Part shown: in pieces, positions 26,117-35,571 of the stretch | How the letters are laid out: every line of letters begins with the position of its first letter | Position numbering within the stretch: position 1 is the first letter of the stretch | Assembly: GCF_018861755.1 (NCBI RefSeq) | Contig: NZ_JAHLEF010000018.1 | Location: 26,388-90,387 of the forward strand | DNA length: 64,000 nt | Reading direction: 5' to 3' | From: Clostridium sp. CF012 | Lineage (GTDB): Bacteria; Bacillota; Clostridia; Clostridiales; Clostridiaceae | Program-made: the position numbers and the translations under genes | The notes under the pieces: generated by a model | Told to the model about the DNA's origin: nothing | Databases searched by the model: none | Seen by the model: only the letters and a program-made list of their open reading frames with translations

Positions 26117-27568
26117 ATGGGACTCATGACAAAAGAACAATATATAGAAAGTCTTAGAAAGTTAAATCTAAAGGTTTATATGTTTGGTGAATTAGTAGAA
26201 AATGTTGTAGATCATCCAATTATTCGCCCATCATTAAATTCTGTGGCTATGACCTACGAATTAGCACAAAATCCAGAATATGAAGATTTAATGACTGCTA
26301 CATCAGACTTAACTGGAGAAAAAGTAAATCGTTTTGCTCATCTTCATCAAAATACTTCAGACCTTATAAAGAAAGTTAAAATGCAACGTTTGCTTGGACA
26401 AAAAACTGCATCATGTTTTCAAAGATGTGTTGGTATGGATGCTTTTAATTCTGTATATAGTACTACCTTTGAAATAGACAAGGAACATGGAACAAGCTAT
26501 CACGAGAATTTTAAAAAGTTTTTGACTTATGTTCAAAAAAATGATTTAACCGTAGATGGTGCAATGACAGATCCTAAAGGAGATAGAGGCCTTTCACCTA
26601 GTCAACAAGCAGATCCAGATATGTATTTAAGAGTTGTAGAAAGAAGAGTAGATGGTATTGTAGTAAGGGGTGCAAAAGCACATCAAACAGGTATGACAAA
26701 TTCACATGAAATTTTGGTAATGCCAACAATAGCAATGACGGAAAATGATAAAGAATGGGCAGTATCCTTTGCAATTCCAACAGATGCAGAAGGTGTGTTT
26801 CATATATACGGACGTCAATCTTGTGATACACGGAAACTAGAAGAGGGAATGATTGATAGAGGAAACAGTGAATTTGGTGGACAAGAAACATTAACTGTAT
26901 TTGAAGATGTATTTGTGCCAAATGAAAGAGTATTTTTAAATGGAGAAACTGAATTTGTAGGAATGCTTGTAGAAAGATTCGCTGGATATCATAGACAAAG
27001 CTATGGTGGATGTAAAGTTGGCGTTGGTGATGTACTTATCGGCGCAGCAGCGGTAGCTTCAGAGTATAATGGAGCTCAAAAAGCAACACATATTAAAGAT
27101 AAATTAATAGAAATGACTCACTTAAATGAAACACTTTACGCCTGTGGAATAGCATGTTCTGCAGAAGGCCATGTAACAAAAGCTGGTAACTATGAAATAG
27201 ATAATTTACTTGCAAATGTATGTAAGCAAAACGTAACTAGATTCCCATATGAAATTTGTAGACTTGCAGAGGATATAGCTGGAGGTATAATGGTAACAAT
27301 GCCTTCAGAGCAAGATTTTAGAAATGAAAAAATAGGACCTTATATTGATAAGTATTTGAAAGGTATTGCATCAGTTTCTACAGAAAATCGGATGAAAATT
27401 TTAAGGTTAATAGAAAACATGACTCTTGGAACAGCAGCAGTGGGCTATAGAACAGAATCCATGCACGGAGCTGGATCACCACAAGCACAAAGAATCATGA
27501 TTGCAAGACAGGGCAACCTAGCATATAAGAAAAAATTAGCAAAAGCTATAGCCAATGTAATCGAATAG
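26117..27568 (+). CDS. abfD: 4-hydroxybutyryl-CoA dehydratase / vinylacetyl-CoA delta-isomerase
   Basis: The enzyme dehydrates 4-hydroxybutyryl-CoA to crotonyl-CoA by a radical mechanism using FAD and a [4Fe-4S] cluster. The 483-residue protein is close, from memory, to C. aminobutyricum AbfD. The four cluster ligands are present: C100 and C104 in TASCFQRCVG, H292 and C299 in GYHRQSYGGCKVG. TESMHGAGSPQAQR lies near the C-terminus. An AAAGGAG ribosome site precedes the ATG. Crotonyl-CoA would go on to butyrate by genes not in this window. The enzyme is oxygen-sensitive, consistent with an anaerobe. Confidence 0.96.
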   Translation: MGLMTKEQYIESLRKLNLKVYMFGELVENVVDHPIIRPSLNSVAMTYELAQNPEYEDLMTATSDLTGEKVNRFAHLHQNTSDLIKKVKMQRLLGQKTASCFQRCVGMDAFNSVYSTTFEIDKEHGTSYHENFKKFLTYVQKNDLTVDGAMTDPKGDRGLSPSQQADPDMYLRVVERRVDGIVVRGAKAHQTGMTNSHEILVMPTIAMTENDKEWAVSFAIPTDAEGVFHIYGRQSCDTRKLEEGMIDRGNSEFGGQETLTVFEDVFVPNERVFLNGETEFVGMLVERFAGYHRQSYGGCKVGVGDVLIGAAAVASEYNGAQKATHIKDKLIEMTHLNETLYACGIACSAEGHVTKAGNYEIDNLLANVCKQNVTRFPYEICRLAEDIAGGIMVTMPSEQDFRNEKIGPYIDKYLKGIASVSTENRMKILRLIENMTLGTAAVGYRTESMHGAGSPQAQRIMIARQGNLAYKKKLAKAIANVIE

Positions 27569-27625
27569 ATTAATAAATCTATGATAATGAATATGAATGT
27601 ACTATAGAAAATATTTAAAAGAAAG

Positions 27626-27642
27626 CAGGGGGCATCCCCCTG
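27626..27642 (+). other. GC-rich hairpin between abfD and the NifU-like gene
   Basis: CAGGGGG (27626-27632) and CCCCCTG (27636-27642) form a seven-base GC-rich stem with a CAT loop in an otherwise AT-rich context. No T-run follows. It may be a partial terminator or a processing or stability element that sets the ratio of the two products. Confidence 0.55.
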
Positions 27643-27659
27643 TTATATATGAGGTTATT

Positions 27660-27938
27660 ATGATTGATAAAATTAAAAAGGTAATTGAAGAAGAAGTAAA
27701 ACCACAGTTAGCATTACATGATGGTGATATTGAAGTTATCAAGGTGGAAAATGGAATTGTGGAAATCAAGTTTTTAGGAGCTTGTAAAGGTTGTCCTTCT
27801 GCTAAAGTTACTATAGAAGATGTAGTAGAGAAAGCTTTAAAGAAAAAGATTCCAGAGGTAAAGAAAGTTATACAAATTTATGATGTAAGTTCGGAATTGT
27901 GGGATACCTATAAAAAGATTATTAAAAAAGATAATTAA
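27660..27938 (+). CDS. NifU C-terminal-domain (Nfu-type) iron-sulphur scaffold protein
   Basis: The 92-residue protein consists of the Nfu domain alone, with the cluster-binding CKGCPSAKVTIEDVV (CxxC near residue 40) and the DGDIEVIKVENGIVEIKFLG lead-in. Such proteins carry [4Fe-4S] clusters to target apoenzymes. It sits directly behind abfD, whose product needs a [4Fe-4S] cluster, so it may serve that enzyme; this is inference from position. The longer frame from 27597 has no ribosome site; GAGG lies about 6 bases before the ATG at 27660. Confidence 0.88.
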   Translation: MIDKIKKVIEEEVKPQLALHDGDIEVIKVENGIVEIKFLGACKGCPSAKVTIEDVVEKALKKKIPEVKKVIQIYDVSSELWDTYKKIIKKDN

Positions 27939-28041
27939 GAATGAAACACATTAAAAAATTTTTATTCACTTTGTGAAATATAAGACAATATCGTGAATTT
28001 AAATTCAAAAAATTTATAAATGAAAAGAAGAGGTGACAAAG

Positions 28042-29343
28042 GTGAATTGGCAAGAAACTTATAAAAGTAAGGTGGTTTCTCCAAAATTAGCTGCAGCTAA
28101 AATCAAATCTGGTGATAGAGTTGTAACAGGACATGCTTGTTCAGAACCAATTGATGTTATAGAGGCTATGATTACAAATAAAGAAAATTATCGAGATGTA
28201 GAAATTGTACACATGTTGTCTTTAGGAAAAGGGGGTTATGTAAAGGATGGAATGGAACCGTATTTTCATCACAATGCACTTTTTGTAGGTGGTGGCACAA
28301 GAATCGCTATAGCTGAGGGAAGAGCAGATTTCACCCCGTGTTTTTTTTATAAAGTTCCAGAACTTTTTCGGGAAGGTGGATTACCAGTAGATGTTGCTAT
28401 AATTCAAATTAGCACTCCAGATGAACATGGCTATTGCAGCTATGGGTTATCTAATGATTATACAAAGCCCGCTACAGAATGCGCAAAGATAGTAATTGCA
28501 GAAGTAAATACACTCATGCCAAGAATAATGGGAGATAACTTCATTCATGTTTCAGATATTGACTATATTGTTGAAACCTCTAATCCTATTATAGAGTTAA
28601 AAGCAGCTAAAATAGGTGATATGGAAAAGATAATTGGAGAAAATTGTGCAAGTTTGATTGAAGATGGATCTACGTTACAATTGGGAATTGGAGCAATTCC
28701 AGATGCTGTACTCTTATTTTTAAAAGACAAAAAAGATTTGGGAATTCATTCTGAAATGATTTCAGATGGAGTGGTTGAACTAGTAGAGGCTGGCGTTATA
28801 ACAAATAAAATGAAGACCTTACATCCAGGTAAAATCATAGTTACCTTTTTAATGGGGTCCAAGAGACTTTTTGATTTTGCAGATAATAACCCTATGATTT
28901 CCATGCATTCTGTGGACTATGTAAACGATCCTGTGGTAATTATGCAAAACCATAAGATGGTGTGTATCAATTCCTGTATACAAGTAGACCTCATGGGTCA
29001 AGTAGTAGCAGAGAGTATAGGACTTAAGCAATTCAGTGGAGTTGGTGGACAAGTTGACTTTACAAGGGGAGCTGCAATGGCAAAAGGCGGAAAATCTATT
29101 ATTGCTATGCCATCCACAGCAAGTAAAGGAACAATGTCTAGAATTGTACCATTACTAGATGAAGGTGCAGCAGTAACTACATCTAGAAATGATGTTCATT
29201 ATGTAATTACAGAGTATGGTATTGCTGAACTTAAGGGGAAAACACTAAGTGAAAGAGGAAAAGCACTAATAGGTATTGCACATCCGAATTTTAGATTAGA
29301 ACTTATAAAAGAGTGGGAAAAAAGATTTAAGAGAAAATTTTAA
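28042..29343 (+). CDS. cat2: 4-hydroxybutyrate CoA-transferase
   Basis: The enzyme moves CoA from acetyl-CoA or butyryl-CoA to 4-hydroxybutyrate. It is an acetyl-CoA hydrolase/transferase-family protein of 433 residues with the catalytic glutamate at 238 in GIHSEMISDG, the same number as in C. aminobutyricum AbfT as I recall it, and GIGAIPDAV and QFSGVGGQVDF motifs. GTG at 28042 is taken as the start because AGAGG at 28029-28033 is 8 bases away and the family begins (M)xWxxxY; the GTG at 28033 overlaps that site. A weak Rex-like half-site (TTGTGAA, 27971-27977) precedes it. Confidence 0.93.
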   Translation: MNWQETYKSKVVSPKLAAAKIKSGDRVVTGHACSEPIDVIEAMITNKENYRDVEIVHMLSLGKGGYVKDGMEPYFHHNALFVGGGTRIAIAEGRADFTPCFFYKVPELFREGGLPVDVAIIQISTPDEHGYCSYGLSNDYTKPATECAKIVIAEVNTLMPRIMGDNFIHVSDIDYIVETSNPIIELKAAKIGDMEKIIGENCASLIEDGSTLQLGIGAIPDAVLLFLKDKKDLGIHSEMISDGVVELVEAGVITNKMKTLHPGKIIVTFLMGSKRLFDFADNNPMISMHSVDYVNDPVVIMQNHKMVCINSCIQVDLMGQVVAESIGLKQFSGVGGQVDFTRGAAMAKGGKSIIAMPSTASKGTMSRIVPLLDEGAAVTTSRNDVHYVITEYGIAELKGKTLSERGKALIGIAHPNFRLELIKEWEKRFKRKF

Positions 29344-29359
29344 AAGGTGGGGTGAAAGT

Positions 29360-30868
29360 ATGAATACTGATAGAATAAGAAATGCAAGTCTAGAAGGTAA
29401 AATAATGACTGCTGAGGAAGCTGCAAAGTTAATAGTGGATAAAATGGTAGTAGGAGTAAGTGGTTTTACACCATCAGGTTATCCAAAAGCAGTTCCATTG
29501 GCTTTAGCCGCTAGAGTAAAAGCTACTGGTGAAAAAATGAAAGTAACCTTATATAGTGGTGCTTCCGTCGGGGCAGAAATCGATGGCGCATGGGCTGAAG
29601 CAGGAATTATTTCAAAGAGATTACCATACCAAACCAATAATGAAGTAAGAAATAGCATTAATAGTGGAGACATTGATTATATAGATATGCATTTAAGTCA
29701 TAGTACCCAATATGTAGATTGTGGAGTTATTCCTAAAATAAATGTAGCGATTATTGAGGCTGTTGCAATTACAGAAGATGGATGTATTGTACCAAGTACC
29801 GCCATTGGAAATGCTGCATGTTATATAAAAAATGCAGATTTTGTAATTGTGGAAGTGAATGAAAGTCAGCCCATCCAACTAGAAGGAATGGCAGACATAT
29901 ATATGACAGAAAAACCACCTTTTAGAAAACCAATTCCACTAATACATCCAGGAGATAGAATTGGAACAACCTGCATACCTTGTGGAATTGAGAAAATTGC
30001 TGCCATTGTTATGACAGATCTTTTAGACAAAACAAGGCCACTTGCAGCAATTGATGAAGCATCAAAGAAAATTTCTAAGAATCTAATTGAGTTTTTAGAG
30101 AAAGAAGTAGAAGAAGGTAAACTACCAGAGAATTTATTACCACTTCAATCTGGGGTAGGTAGTGTTGCTAATGCAGTGCTTGGTGGTCTTTGCAAGTCAA
30201 ATTTTGAAAATTTGACTTGTTATACAGAGGTAATTCAAGATTCTATGTTAGATTTATTAAAATGTGGGAAAGTAACAGTAGCATCCTCCACAGCCATAAG
30301 TCCTTCCCCAGAGAGAATGGTTCAATTTAAAGAAGAAATAGATTTTTATAAAGATAAGATAGTATTAAGGCCTCAAGAAATAAGTAATAATCCTGAAATT
30401 GCGAGAAGAATAGGTGTTATTGCTATGAACACAGCTATAGAGGTGGATATATACGGTAATGTTAATTCAACACATATAATGGGAAGCAAAATGATGAATG
30501 GTATTGGTGGATCCGGAGATTTTGCAAGAAATGCTTACTTAACAATATTCACAACTGAGTCCATTGCAAAAAAAGGAGATATCTCTTCAATTGTTCCAAT
30601 GGTATCGCATGTAGATCACACAGAGCATGATGTTATGGTTATTGTAACAGATCAAGGGGTAGCTGATTTAAGAGGATTGTGCCCAAGAGAAAGAGCACTA
30701 AAAATAATTAACAATTGTGCACATCCAGATTATAAAGTAGCTCTTATGAAATATTTTGAAGATGCTCAACTCACTGGAGCAAAACATACACCACATATGC
30801 TAAATAAATCTTTAGGATGGCATAGTAGATTTTTAGATACAGGATCCATGAAGGAGAAATTAGTATAA
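29360..30868 (+). CDS. cat1: Succinyl-CoA:acetate (or butyrate) CoA-transferase
   Basis: The 502-residue protein belongs to the same superfamily as cat2 but to the longer Cat1/SucC branch, with MVVGVSGFTPSGYPKAVPLA near the N-terminus, QSGVGSVANAVLGGL near 265 and YTEVIQD with the probable catalytic glutamate just after. It activates succinate to succinyl-CoA at the expense of acetyl- or butyryl-CoA, the entry step of succinate use in C. kluyveri. A GGTGGGG ribosome site lies 16 bases after the cat2 stop, so the two are co-transcribed. Confidence 0.93.
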   Translation: MNTDRIRNASLEGKIMTAEEAAKLIVDKMVVGVSGFTPSGYPKAVPLALAARVKATGEKMKVTLYSGASVGAEIDGAWAEAGIISKRLPYQTNNEVRNSINSGDIDYIDMHLSHSTQYVDCGVIPKINVAIIEAVAITEDGCIVPSTAIGNAACYIKNADFVIVEVNESQPIQLEGMADIYMTEKPPFRKPIPLIHPGDRIGTTCIPCGIEKIAAIVMTDLLDKTRPLAAIDEASKKISKNLIEFLEKEVEEGKLPENLLPLQSGVGSVANAVLGGLCKSNFENLTCYTEVIQDSMLDLLKCGKVTVASSTAISPSPERMVQFKEEIDFYKDKIVLRPQEISNNPEIARRIGVIAMNTAIEVDIYGNVNSTHIMGSKMMNGIGGSGDFARNAYLTIFTTESIAKKGDISSIVPMVSHVDHTEHDVMVIVTDQGVADLRGLCPRERALKIINNCAHPDYKVALMKYFEDAQLTGAKHTPHMLNKSLGWHSRFLDTGSMKEKLV

Positions 30869-30909
30869 TTAATGAATAATAATATACAATTTTTAGGAGG
30901 AAAATAATA

Positions 30910-32280
30910 ATGGATAACAAAGCTTATATAAATGAAATGATGGTTAAAGCAAGGAAAGCTCAAGCAGGTATTGCAAACTATAATCAAGAACAGGTGGATG
31001 CGTTAGTTAGAGTAATTGGTAAAGTTATATTTGATAATGCAGAGGTACTTGCAAAAGAAGCAGTTACAGAAACAAGAATGGGAGTTTATGAAGATAAGGT
31101 AGCTAAGAATATGGGAAAATCAAGGACTATATGGAATAGCTTAAAAGGTAAAAAATCAGTAGATATCATGGGACCTGAAGAAGGAAAAGAAGGAATACTA
31201 CTAGTAGCTAAACCAAAGGGGGTTATAGGTTCTATTACACCAACAACAAATCCAATAGTTACACCAATGTGTAATGCTATGTTTGCGCTAAAAGGAAGAA
31301 ATGCAATTATTGTAGCACCACACCCAAGATCGAAGAATTGCTCAGCACATGCTGTTAAATTAATGAATGATGAATTAAGAAAACTTGGAGCACCAGAAAA
31401 CCTAATTCAAATAATAGCAGAGCCATCCGTTGAATTAACAGGAGAATTAATGTCAGCTGTTGATACAGTAGTAGCTACAGGTGGAATGGGAATGGTAAGA
31501 GCTGCTTATGCCAGCGGAAAACCAGCTTTTGGAGTTGGAGCAGGAAATGTTCAAGTTATTATTGATAGAGATTATAATTTTGATCAAGCTGCAAAAGATA
31601 TTATCGCAGGAAGAAAGTTTGATAATGGTATCATCTGCTCTGGAGAACAAAGTATTATAGCTCCAGTTGAAAAACATGCTGAAATAATGGAGGCCTTTGT
31701 TAACAATGGCGCATACTACATCGAAGATGAAGAATCAATTGAAAAGTTTAGAAATGTTATGTTCCCAGGCGGAGTAATAAATGGTAAACTTGTTGGTCAA
31801 TCAGTTCAGTTTGTTGCTGATATGGCAGGCGTTATGGTTCCGGAAGCTACAAAAGTAGTTATATTAAAAACTAAAGGAATAGGATCACTAGATGTACTTA
31901 ACAAGGAAAAAATGTTCCCATATATGATAACAATGACTTACGATACTTTTGAAGAAGCAGTACAACTTGCTAAAACTAACCTTTTATATGAGGGTGCAGG
32001 ACATACTACAGCCGTTCATTCAAATGACAATGCTCATATTGAATATGCAGGTAAAGAATTACCTATAAGTAGATTAGTTGTTAATCAAACATCATCTACA
32101 GGAGCTGGCGGAAGTTTCAATAATGGGTTCAATCCATCTACAACTCTTGGTTGTGGATCTTGGGGAAATAATTCAATATCTGAAAACTTTACTTTTTATC
32201 ACTTAATAAATATATCAAGAATAGGATATTTTAATAAGGATGCCAAAGTTCCAACTGCTGAGGAAATCTGGGCTGAATAG
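30910..32280 (+). CDS. sucD: CoA-dependent succinate-semialdehyde dehydrogenase
   Basis: The enzyme reduces succinyl-CoA to succinate semialdehyde with NAD(P)H. The 456-residue aldehyde-dehydrogenase-fold protein has the catalytic cysteine at 243 in FDNGIICSGEQS, the ITPTTNPIVTPMCNAMFALK block near 110 shared with acylating dehydrogenases, and FGVGAGNVQV near 207. It resembles the N-terminal half of AdhE, but the neighbours identify the substrate. TTAGGAGG precedes the ATG. It lies 41 bases after cat1. Confidence 0.94.
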   Translation: MDNKAYINEMMVKARKAQAGIANYNQEQVDALVRVIGKVIFDNAEVLAKEAVTETRMGVYEDKVAKNMGKSRTIWNSLKGKKSVDIMGPEEGKEGILLVAKPKGVIGSITPTTNPIVTPMCNAMFALKGRNAIIVAPHPRSKNCSAHAVKLMNDELRKLGAPENLIQIIAEPSVELTGELMSAVDTVVATGGMGMVRAAYASGKPAFGVGAGNVQVIIDRDYNFDQAAKDIIAGRKFDNGIICSGEQSIIAPVEKHAEIMEAFVNNGAYYIEDEESIEKFRNVMFPGGVINGKLVGQSVQFVADMAGVMVPEATKVVILKTKGIGSLDVLNKEKMFPYMITMTYDTFEEAVQLAKTNLLYEGAGHTTAVHSNDNAHIEYAGKELPISRLVVNQTSSTGAGGSFNNGFNPSTTLGCGSWGNNSISENFTFYHLINISRIGYFNKDAKVPTAEEIWAE

Positions 32281-32291
32281 TATAAAAATAG

Positions 32292-32320
32292 TAGGTTTCA
32301 ACGGATTGAGTTGAAACCTA
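32292..32320 (+). terminator. Hairpin between sucD and 4hbD
   Basis: TAGGTTTCAA and TTGAAACCTA (32292-32301, 32311-32320) pair perfectly around a 9-base loop, followed only by TTTCC. It is probably a leaky terminator or mRNA-stabilising stem inside the operon. Confidence 0.55.
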
Positions 32321-32360
32321 TTTCCTAAATATAAATAATTACAAAATAGGAGGAAAAATA

Positions 32361-33479
32361 ATGAAATTATTTTCAATTAAATCACAAATCCATAAATTTG
32401 ATACATCAAAAGAATTTGCAGAAGCCTTTAATATAGGTGAAGGAGATTTTGTATTATCAAATGAATTTATATATAATCCATTCTTCGGAAGTTTAAATCT
32501 TAAAGCTGAGATAGTCTTCCTGGAAAAATTTGGTGTTGGCGAACCATCTGATGAGATAATTAATGCAGTATTGTCAGTTATTAAAGGAAAGACATTTAAA
32601 AGAATTTTTGCTATAGGTGGAGGTAGTGTTATCGATATAGCAAAACTTCTTGTAATAAAGGGTGAAAATAGAGCATTAGAACTATTCGAGAAAACAGTTC
32701 CATTAATAAAGGATAAAGAGCTTATAATAGTTCCTACAACTGCTGGTACAGGTTCAGAAGTTACAAATTTATCTATAGCTGAAATTAAAGCGAAACATAC
32801 AAAAATGGGGCTTGCTACAGATGAATTATTAGCAGATCATGCAGTACTTATACCAGAACTTGTTAAAGGACTTCCATACAAATTCTTTGTTGCTAGTTCA
32901 ATAGATGCACTAATCCATGCTATTGAGTCTTATGTATCACCAAAATCTAATCCTTACACAGAATTATTTAGTGTCAAAGCAATGGAATTGATTTTAAAGG
33001 GATATATGAAAATTATTGAAAAAGGTGAAGAGTATAGAAAAGAAATAATTGAAGATTTTGTTATAGGTAGTAACTATGCTGGTATTGCTTTTGGTAACAC
33101 AGGAGTGGGGGCTGTTCATGCACTTTCTTATCCTCTTGGAGGCACTTACCACGTTCCTCATGGAGAAGCAAACTACCAGATGTTTGTTGAAGTTTTTAGA
33201 ACATATAATAAGAAAAATCCAAATGGTAAAATTAAAAATGTTAATAAAATACTTGCAGATATTTTAAATGTAAATGTTGATAGTGATGTGTTTGCTTCAC
33301 TTGCTGGAGTACTTGATAAATTATTAGTTAGAAAACCATTAAAAGATTATGGTATGAAGGTAGAAGAAATTGAAAGTTTTGCAGATAGCGTTGTTGTAGG
33401 TCAACAAAGGCTTTTAAATAACAATTATGTGCCTCTAAGCAGAGATGAAATTAGAGATATTTATAAGGTTCTATATTAA
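32361..33479 (+). CDS. 4hbD: NAD-dependent 4-hydroxybutyrate dehydrogenase
   Basis: The enzyme reduces succinate semialdehyde to 4-hydroxybutyrate. The 372-residue iron-type alcohol dehydrogenase has the NAD-binding AIGGGSVIDIAKLL near residue 88, PTTAGTGSEVTNLS near 130 and the metal-binding histidines in SIDALIHAIESYVS and in YHVPHGEANY near 265. It completes the block cat1-sucD-4hbD-cat2-abfD that takes succinate to crotonyl-CoA. AGGAGG lies 7 bases before the ATG, and a strong bidirectional terminator follows. Confidence 0.94.
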   Translation: MKLFSIKSQIHKFDTSKEFAEAFNIGEGDFVLSNEFIYNPFFGSLNLKAEIVFLEKFGVGEPSDEIINAVLSVIKGKTFKRIFAIGGGSVIDIAKLLVIKGENRALELFEKTVPLIKDKELIIVPTTAGTGSEVTNLSIAEIKAKHTKMGLATDELLADHAVLIPELVKGLPYKFFVASSIDALIHAIESYVSPKSNPYTELFSVKAMELILKGYMKIIEKGEEYRKEIIEDFVIGSNYAGIAFGNTGVGAVHALSYPLGGTYHVPHGEANYQMFVEVFRTYNKKNPNGKIKNVNKILADILNVNVDSDVFASLAGVLDKLLVRKPLKDYGMKVEEIESFADSVVVGQQRLLNNNYVPLSRDEIRDIYKVLY

Positions 33480-33495
33480 AACTTAAAATATTGAA

Positions 33496-33531
33496 ATATA
33501 AGAAGAGAGGTGCAAACCTCTCTTCTTATAT
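33496..33531. terminator. Bidirectional terminator between 4hbD and speE
   Basis: Perfect 16-base arms (33496-33511, ATATAAGAAGAGAGGT, and 33516-33531) with a GCAA tetraloop lie between two genes that point toward each other. Confidence 0.8.
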
Positions 33532-33621
33532 GATTATAATAGATAATTAGGTAACTCATGTCTAATTTAGATTTCATTTATAAAAGACACAGTATTAGAA
33601 GATTCAAAAACAAAGTTATTC

Positions 33622-34449
33622 CTATTTTATTAAATCTTCTACAAATTTAGGTAAGGCGAAACAGGCTTTATGTAACTTTTTAGTATAGTATCTAGTATTA
33701 AATTCACAAGCAGCTGATAAATCTACTGTCTCTGGGTCGATTCTTTTTGAACCTACAGTAAAGCTCCAGTATCCACTTGGATAAGTAGGAATAGCAGCCA
33801 TAAATAATTTTGTAACAGGGAACACAGCTTTTGCATCATTAAAAACTCTTTTTACGACTTCAGGAAGAAAAAAGGGAGTTTCTGTTTGTGCAATGAAAAT
33901 ACCGTCTTCTGTTAGGCAGTCATATATTTCACTGTAAAAGCTTCCTCCAAATAATCCTTCAGCAGCTCCAAAAGGGTCAGTAGAGTCTACAATGACTACA
34001 TCGAATTCATTTTTATGCTCATGAACGTATTTTATACCATCCCCAATAAAAACCTCACATTTAGGGTTGTCTAAAGCACAACTTATTTCAGGAAGAAACT
34101 TTTTGCATTCTTTGACAACATCTACATCGATTTCACATAGTACTGCTTTCTCAATACCAGGGTGTTTTAATACCTCGCGAATTGCACCACCGTCTCCTCC
34201 ACCCACAACAAGAACCCTTTTAGGATTTGGATGAGTAAATAGAGGAATATGAGTTATCATTTCATGATATACATATTCGTCTTCAATTGTTGTTTGAACT
34301 ATTCCATCGAGCACTAGCATTCTTCCGAAAGCCTCAGTATCAAGAATTGCAAGCTCTTGGAACTGCGTTGTCTTTGTAACCAAAGTTTCCTTTATTTTAT
34401 AAGTCATAGCAGCATTTGCTATTTGACCTTCTTTAAACCACATATCCAT
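33622..34449 (-). CDS. speE: Spermidine synthase (polyamine aminopropyltransferase)
   Basis: The enzyme transfers an aminopropyl group from decarboxylated S-adenosylmethionine to putrescine. The 275-residue protein has MWFKEGQ at the start, the nucleotide-binding [16 protein letters not shown] near residue 82, [10 protein letters not shown], and the catalytic [13 protein letters not shown] near 157. On the minus strand GAGGAGG precedes the ATG. speD, which would supply the co-substrate, is not in the window. The gene stands alone and converges with 4hbD. Confidence 0.95.
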   Translation of the reverse strand: MDMWFKEGQIANAAMTYKIKETLVTKTTQFQELAILDTEAFGRMLVLDGIVQTTIEDEYVYHEMITHIPLFTHPNPKRVLVVGGGDGGAIREVLKHPGIEKAVLCEIDVDVVKECKKFLPEISCALDNPKCEVFIGDGIKYVHEHKNEFDVVIVDSTDPFGAAEGLFGGSFYSEIYDCLTEDGIFIAQTETPFFLPEVVKRVFNDAKAVFPVTKLFMAAIPTYPSGYWSFTVGSKRIDPETVDLSAACEFNTRYYTKKLHKACFALPKFVEDLIK

Positions 34450-34685
34450 TGTAATTCCTCCTCATATTTTGGGGTAGATAACAATTAATAATTGATAACT
34501 ACTTATATTTTCCCAATTAACAAATAATTTCAAAAGTTAAACAACAATAGTATAACAATGATTTTAATATAGGGCAATAGTTTGCATTAGTCAATTTAAT
34601 TGTCAATTTAATTATCAAAAAATGTATTAAATCAATAGATATGGGTAGAATATAAAAATATGCTTAAATATATTTAAAAAAAAGA

Positions 34686-34710
34686 AGGAAAATAATGTAA
34701 TTGGTAGAAT
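34686..34710 (+). promoter_or_regulatory. Sigma-H-like promoter of the spoIIA operon
   Basis: AGGAAAAT at 34686-34693 and GTAGAAT at 34704-34710 fit the sigma-H pattern AGGAWWT with GAAT about a dozen bases on. spoIIA is a sigma-H/Spo0A operon in Bacillus and clostridia, which supports the call. The leader to spoIIAA is about 65 bases. The rest of the 334-base gap 34450-34783 is AT-rich and holds only the divergent speE start region. Confidence 0.55.
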
Positions 34711-34783
34711 ATATAATAAAGGTATAATATTTAGACAAAACTGAAAAATTATTTTAATTTAAAATGATTCAAGGGGGAAGAAG

Positions 34784-35119
34784 ATGCATTTAAATTTTGA
34801 AAATATCCAAGATAAATTGATTGTTTACATGTCTGGAGAACTAGACCATCATAGTGCTGAAGAAGTAAGGAATATGATAGACGATCGCTTAGACCGAGAT
34901 AAATACAACAAATTAATTATGGATTTCGATGGAGTGTCGTTTATGGACAGTTCAGGCATTGGGGTGGTTATTGGAAGATACAAAAAGTTACATATGAGAA
35001 ATGGAAAAGTATGTGTAACAAGCATTAAATCTTCAGTAAAAAGAGTGTTCGAATTGTCAGGAATGTTTAAGATCATAATGCTATATGACGACGTTGAACA
35101 AGCTGTAAACAATATTTAG
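34784..35119 (+). CDS. spoIIAA: Anti-sigma-F factor antagonist
   Basis: The 111-residue STAS-domain protein carries the phosphorylatable serine in [20 protein letters not shown] (near residue 57). When dephosphorylated it binds SpoIIAB and frees sigma-F in the forespore. It is the first gene of the canonical three-gene operon, with AAGGGGGAAG before the ATG. Confidence 0.97.
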   Translation: MHLNFENIQDKLIVYMSGELDHHSAEEVRNMIDDRLDRDKYNKLIMDFDGVSFMDSSGIGVVIGRYKKLHMRNGKVCVTSIKSSVKRVFELSGMFKIIMLYDDVEQAVNNI

Positions 35120-35132
35120 TGGGGGGATTAAT

Positions 35133-35561
35133 ATGGGTCACAATAGAATTAAAATTGAATTTTTAAGTAAATCCCAGAATGAAGGTTTTGCAAGAGTAGC
35201 AGTCGCAGCATTTGCGGCGCAATTAGATCCAACAATTGAAGAGATTAGTGATGTTAAAACTGCGGTTTCAGAGGCAGTTACCAATGCAATTATTCATGGA
35301 TATGATAGCGAAGAGGAAATGATTAATATAGAAGCTATTATCAATGAAAATGAATTAACAGTTATAGTAAGTGACACAGGAAAAGGAATTGACGATTTAG
35401 AGATTGCTATGCAACCATTATATACTTCACGTCCAGACTTAGAGAGGTCAGGTATGGGTTTTACTGTAATGGAAACTTTTATGGACAGCTTAGAAGTAAA
35501 GTCTGATAAAGGTAGGGGAACAAGTATAATAATGAAAAAAATATTTAATCCTTTATGTTAG
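35133..35561 (+). CDS. spoIIAB: Anti-sigma-F factor and serine kinase
   Basis: The 142-residue GHKL-fold kinase shows the N-box [13 protein letters not shown], the G1-box [12 protein letters not shown] and the G2-type [15 protein letters not shown]. It holds sigma-F inactive and phosphorylates SpoIIAA. It starts 13 bases after spoIIAA with a GTGGGGGG ribosome site and is followed after 10 bases by sigF, so the three partners are made in balance. Confidence 0.97.
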   Translation: MGHNRIKIEFLSKSQNEGFARVAVAAFAAQLDPTIEEISDVKTAVSEAVTNAIIHGYDSEEEMINIEAIINENELTVIVSDTGKGIDDLEIAMQPLYTSRPDLERSGMGFTVMETFMDSLEVKSDKGRGTSIIMKKIFNPLC

Positions 35562-35571
35562 GTGGAATATT

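Noticed and set aside
27971..27988. Third Rex box before cat2
   Set aside because: Only the left half TTGTGAA matches; the right half AAGACAA departs from TTCACAA, so it is mentioned only as a half-site.
33076..33267. 63-codon ORF on the plus strand inside 4hbD
   Set aside because: It is an out-of-frame shadow of a well-supported gene and has no ribosome site.
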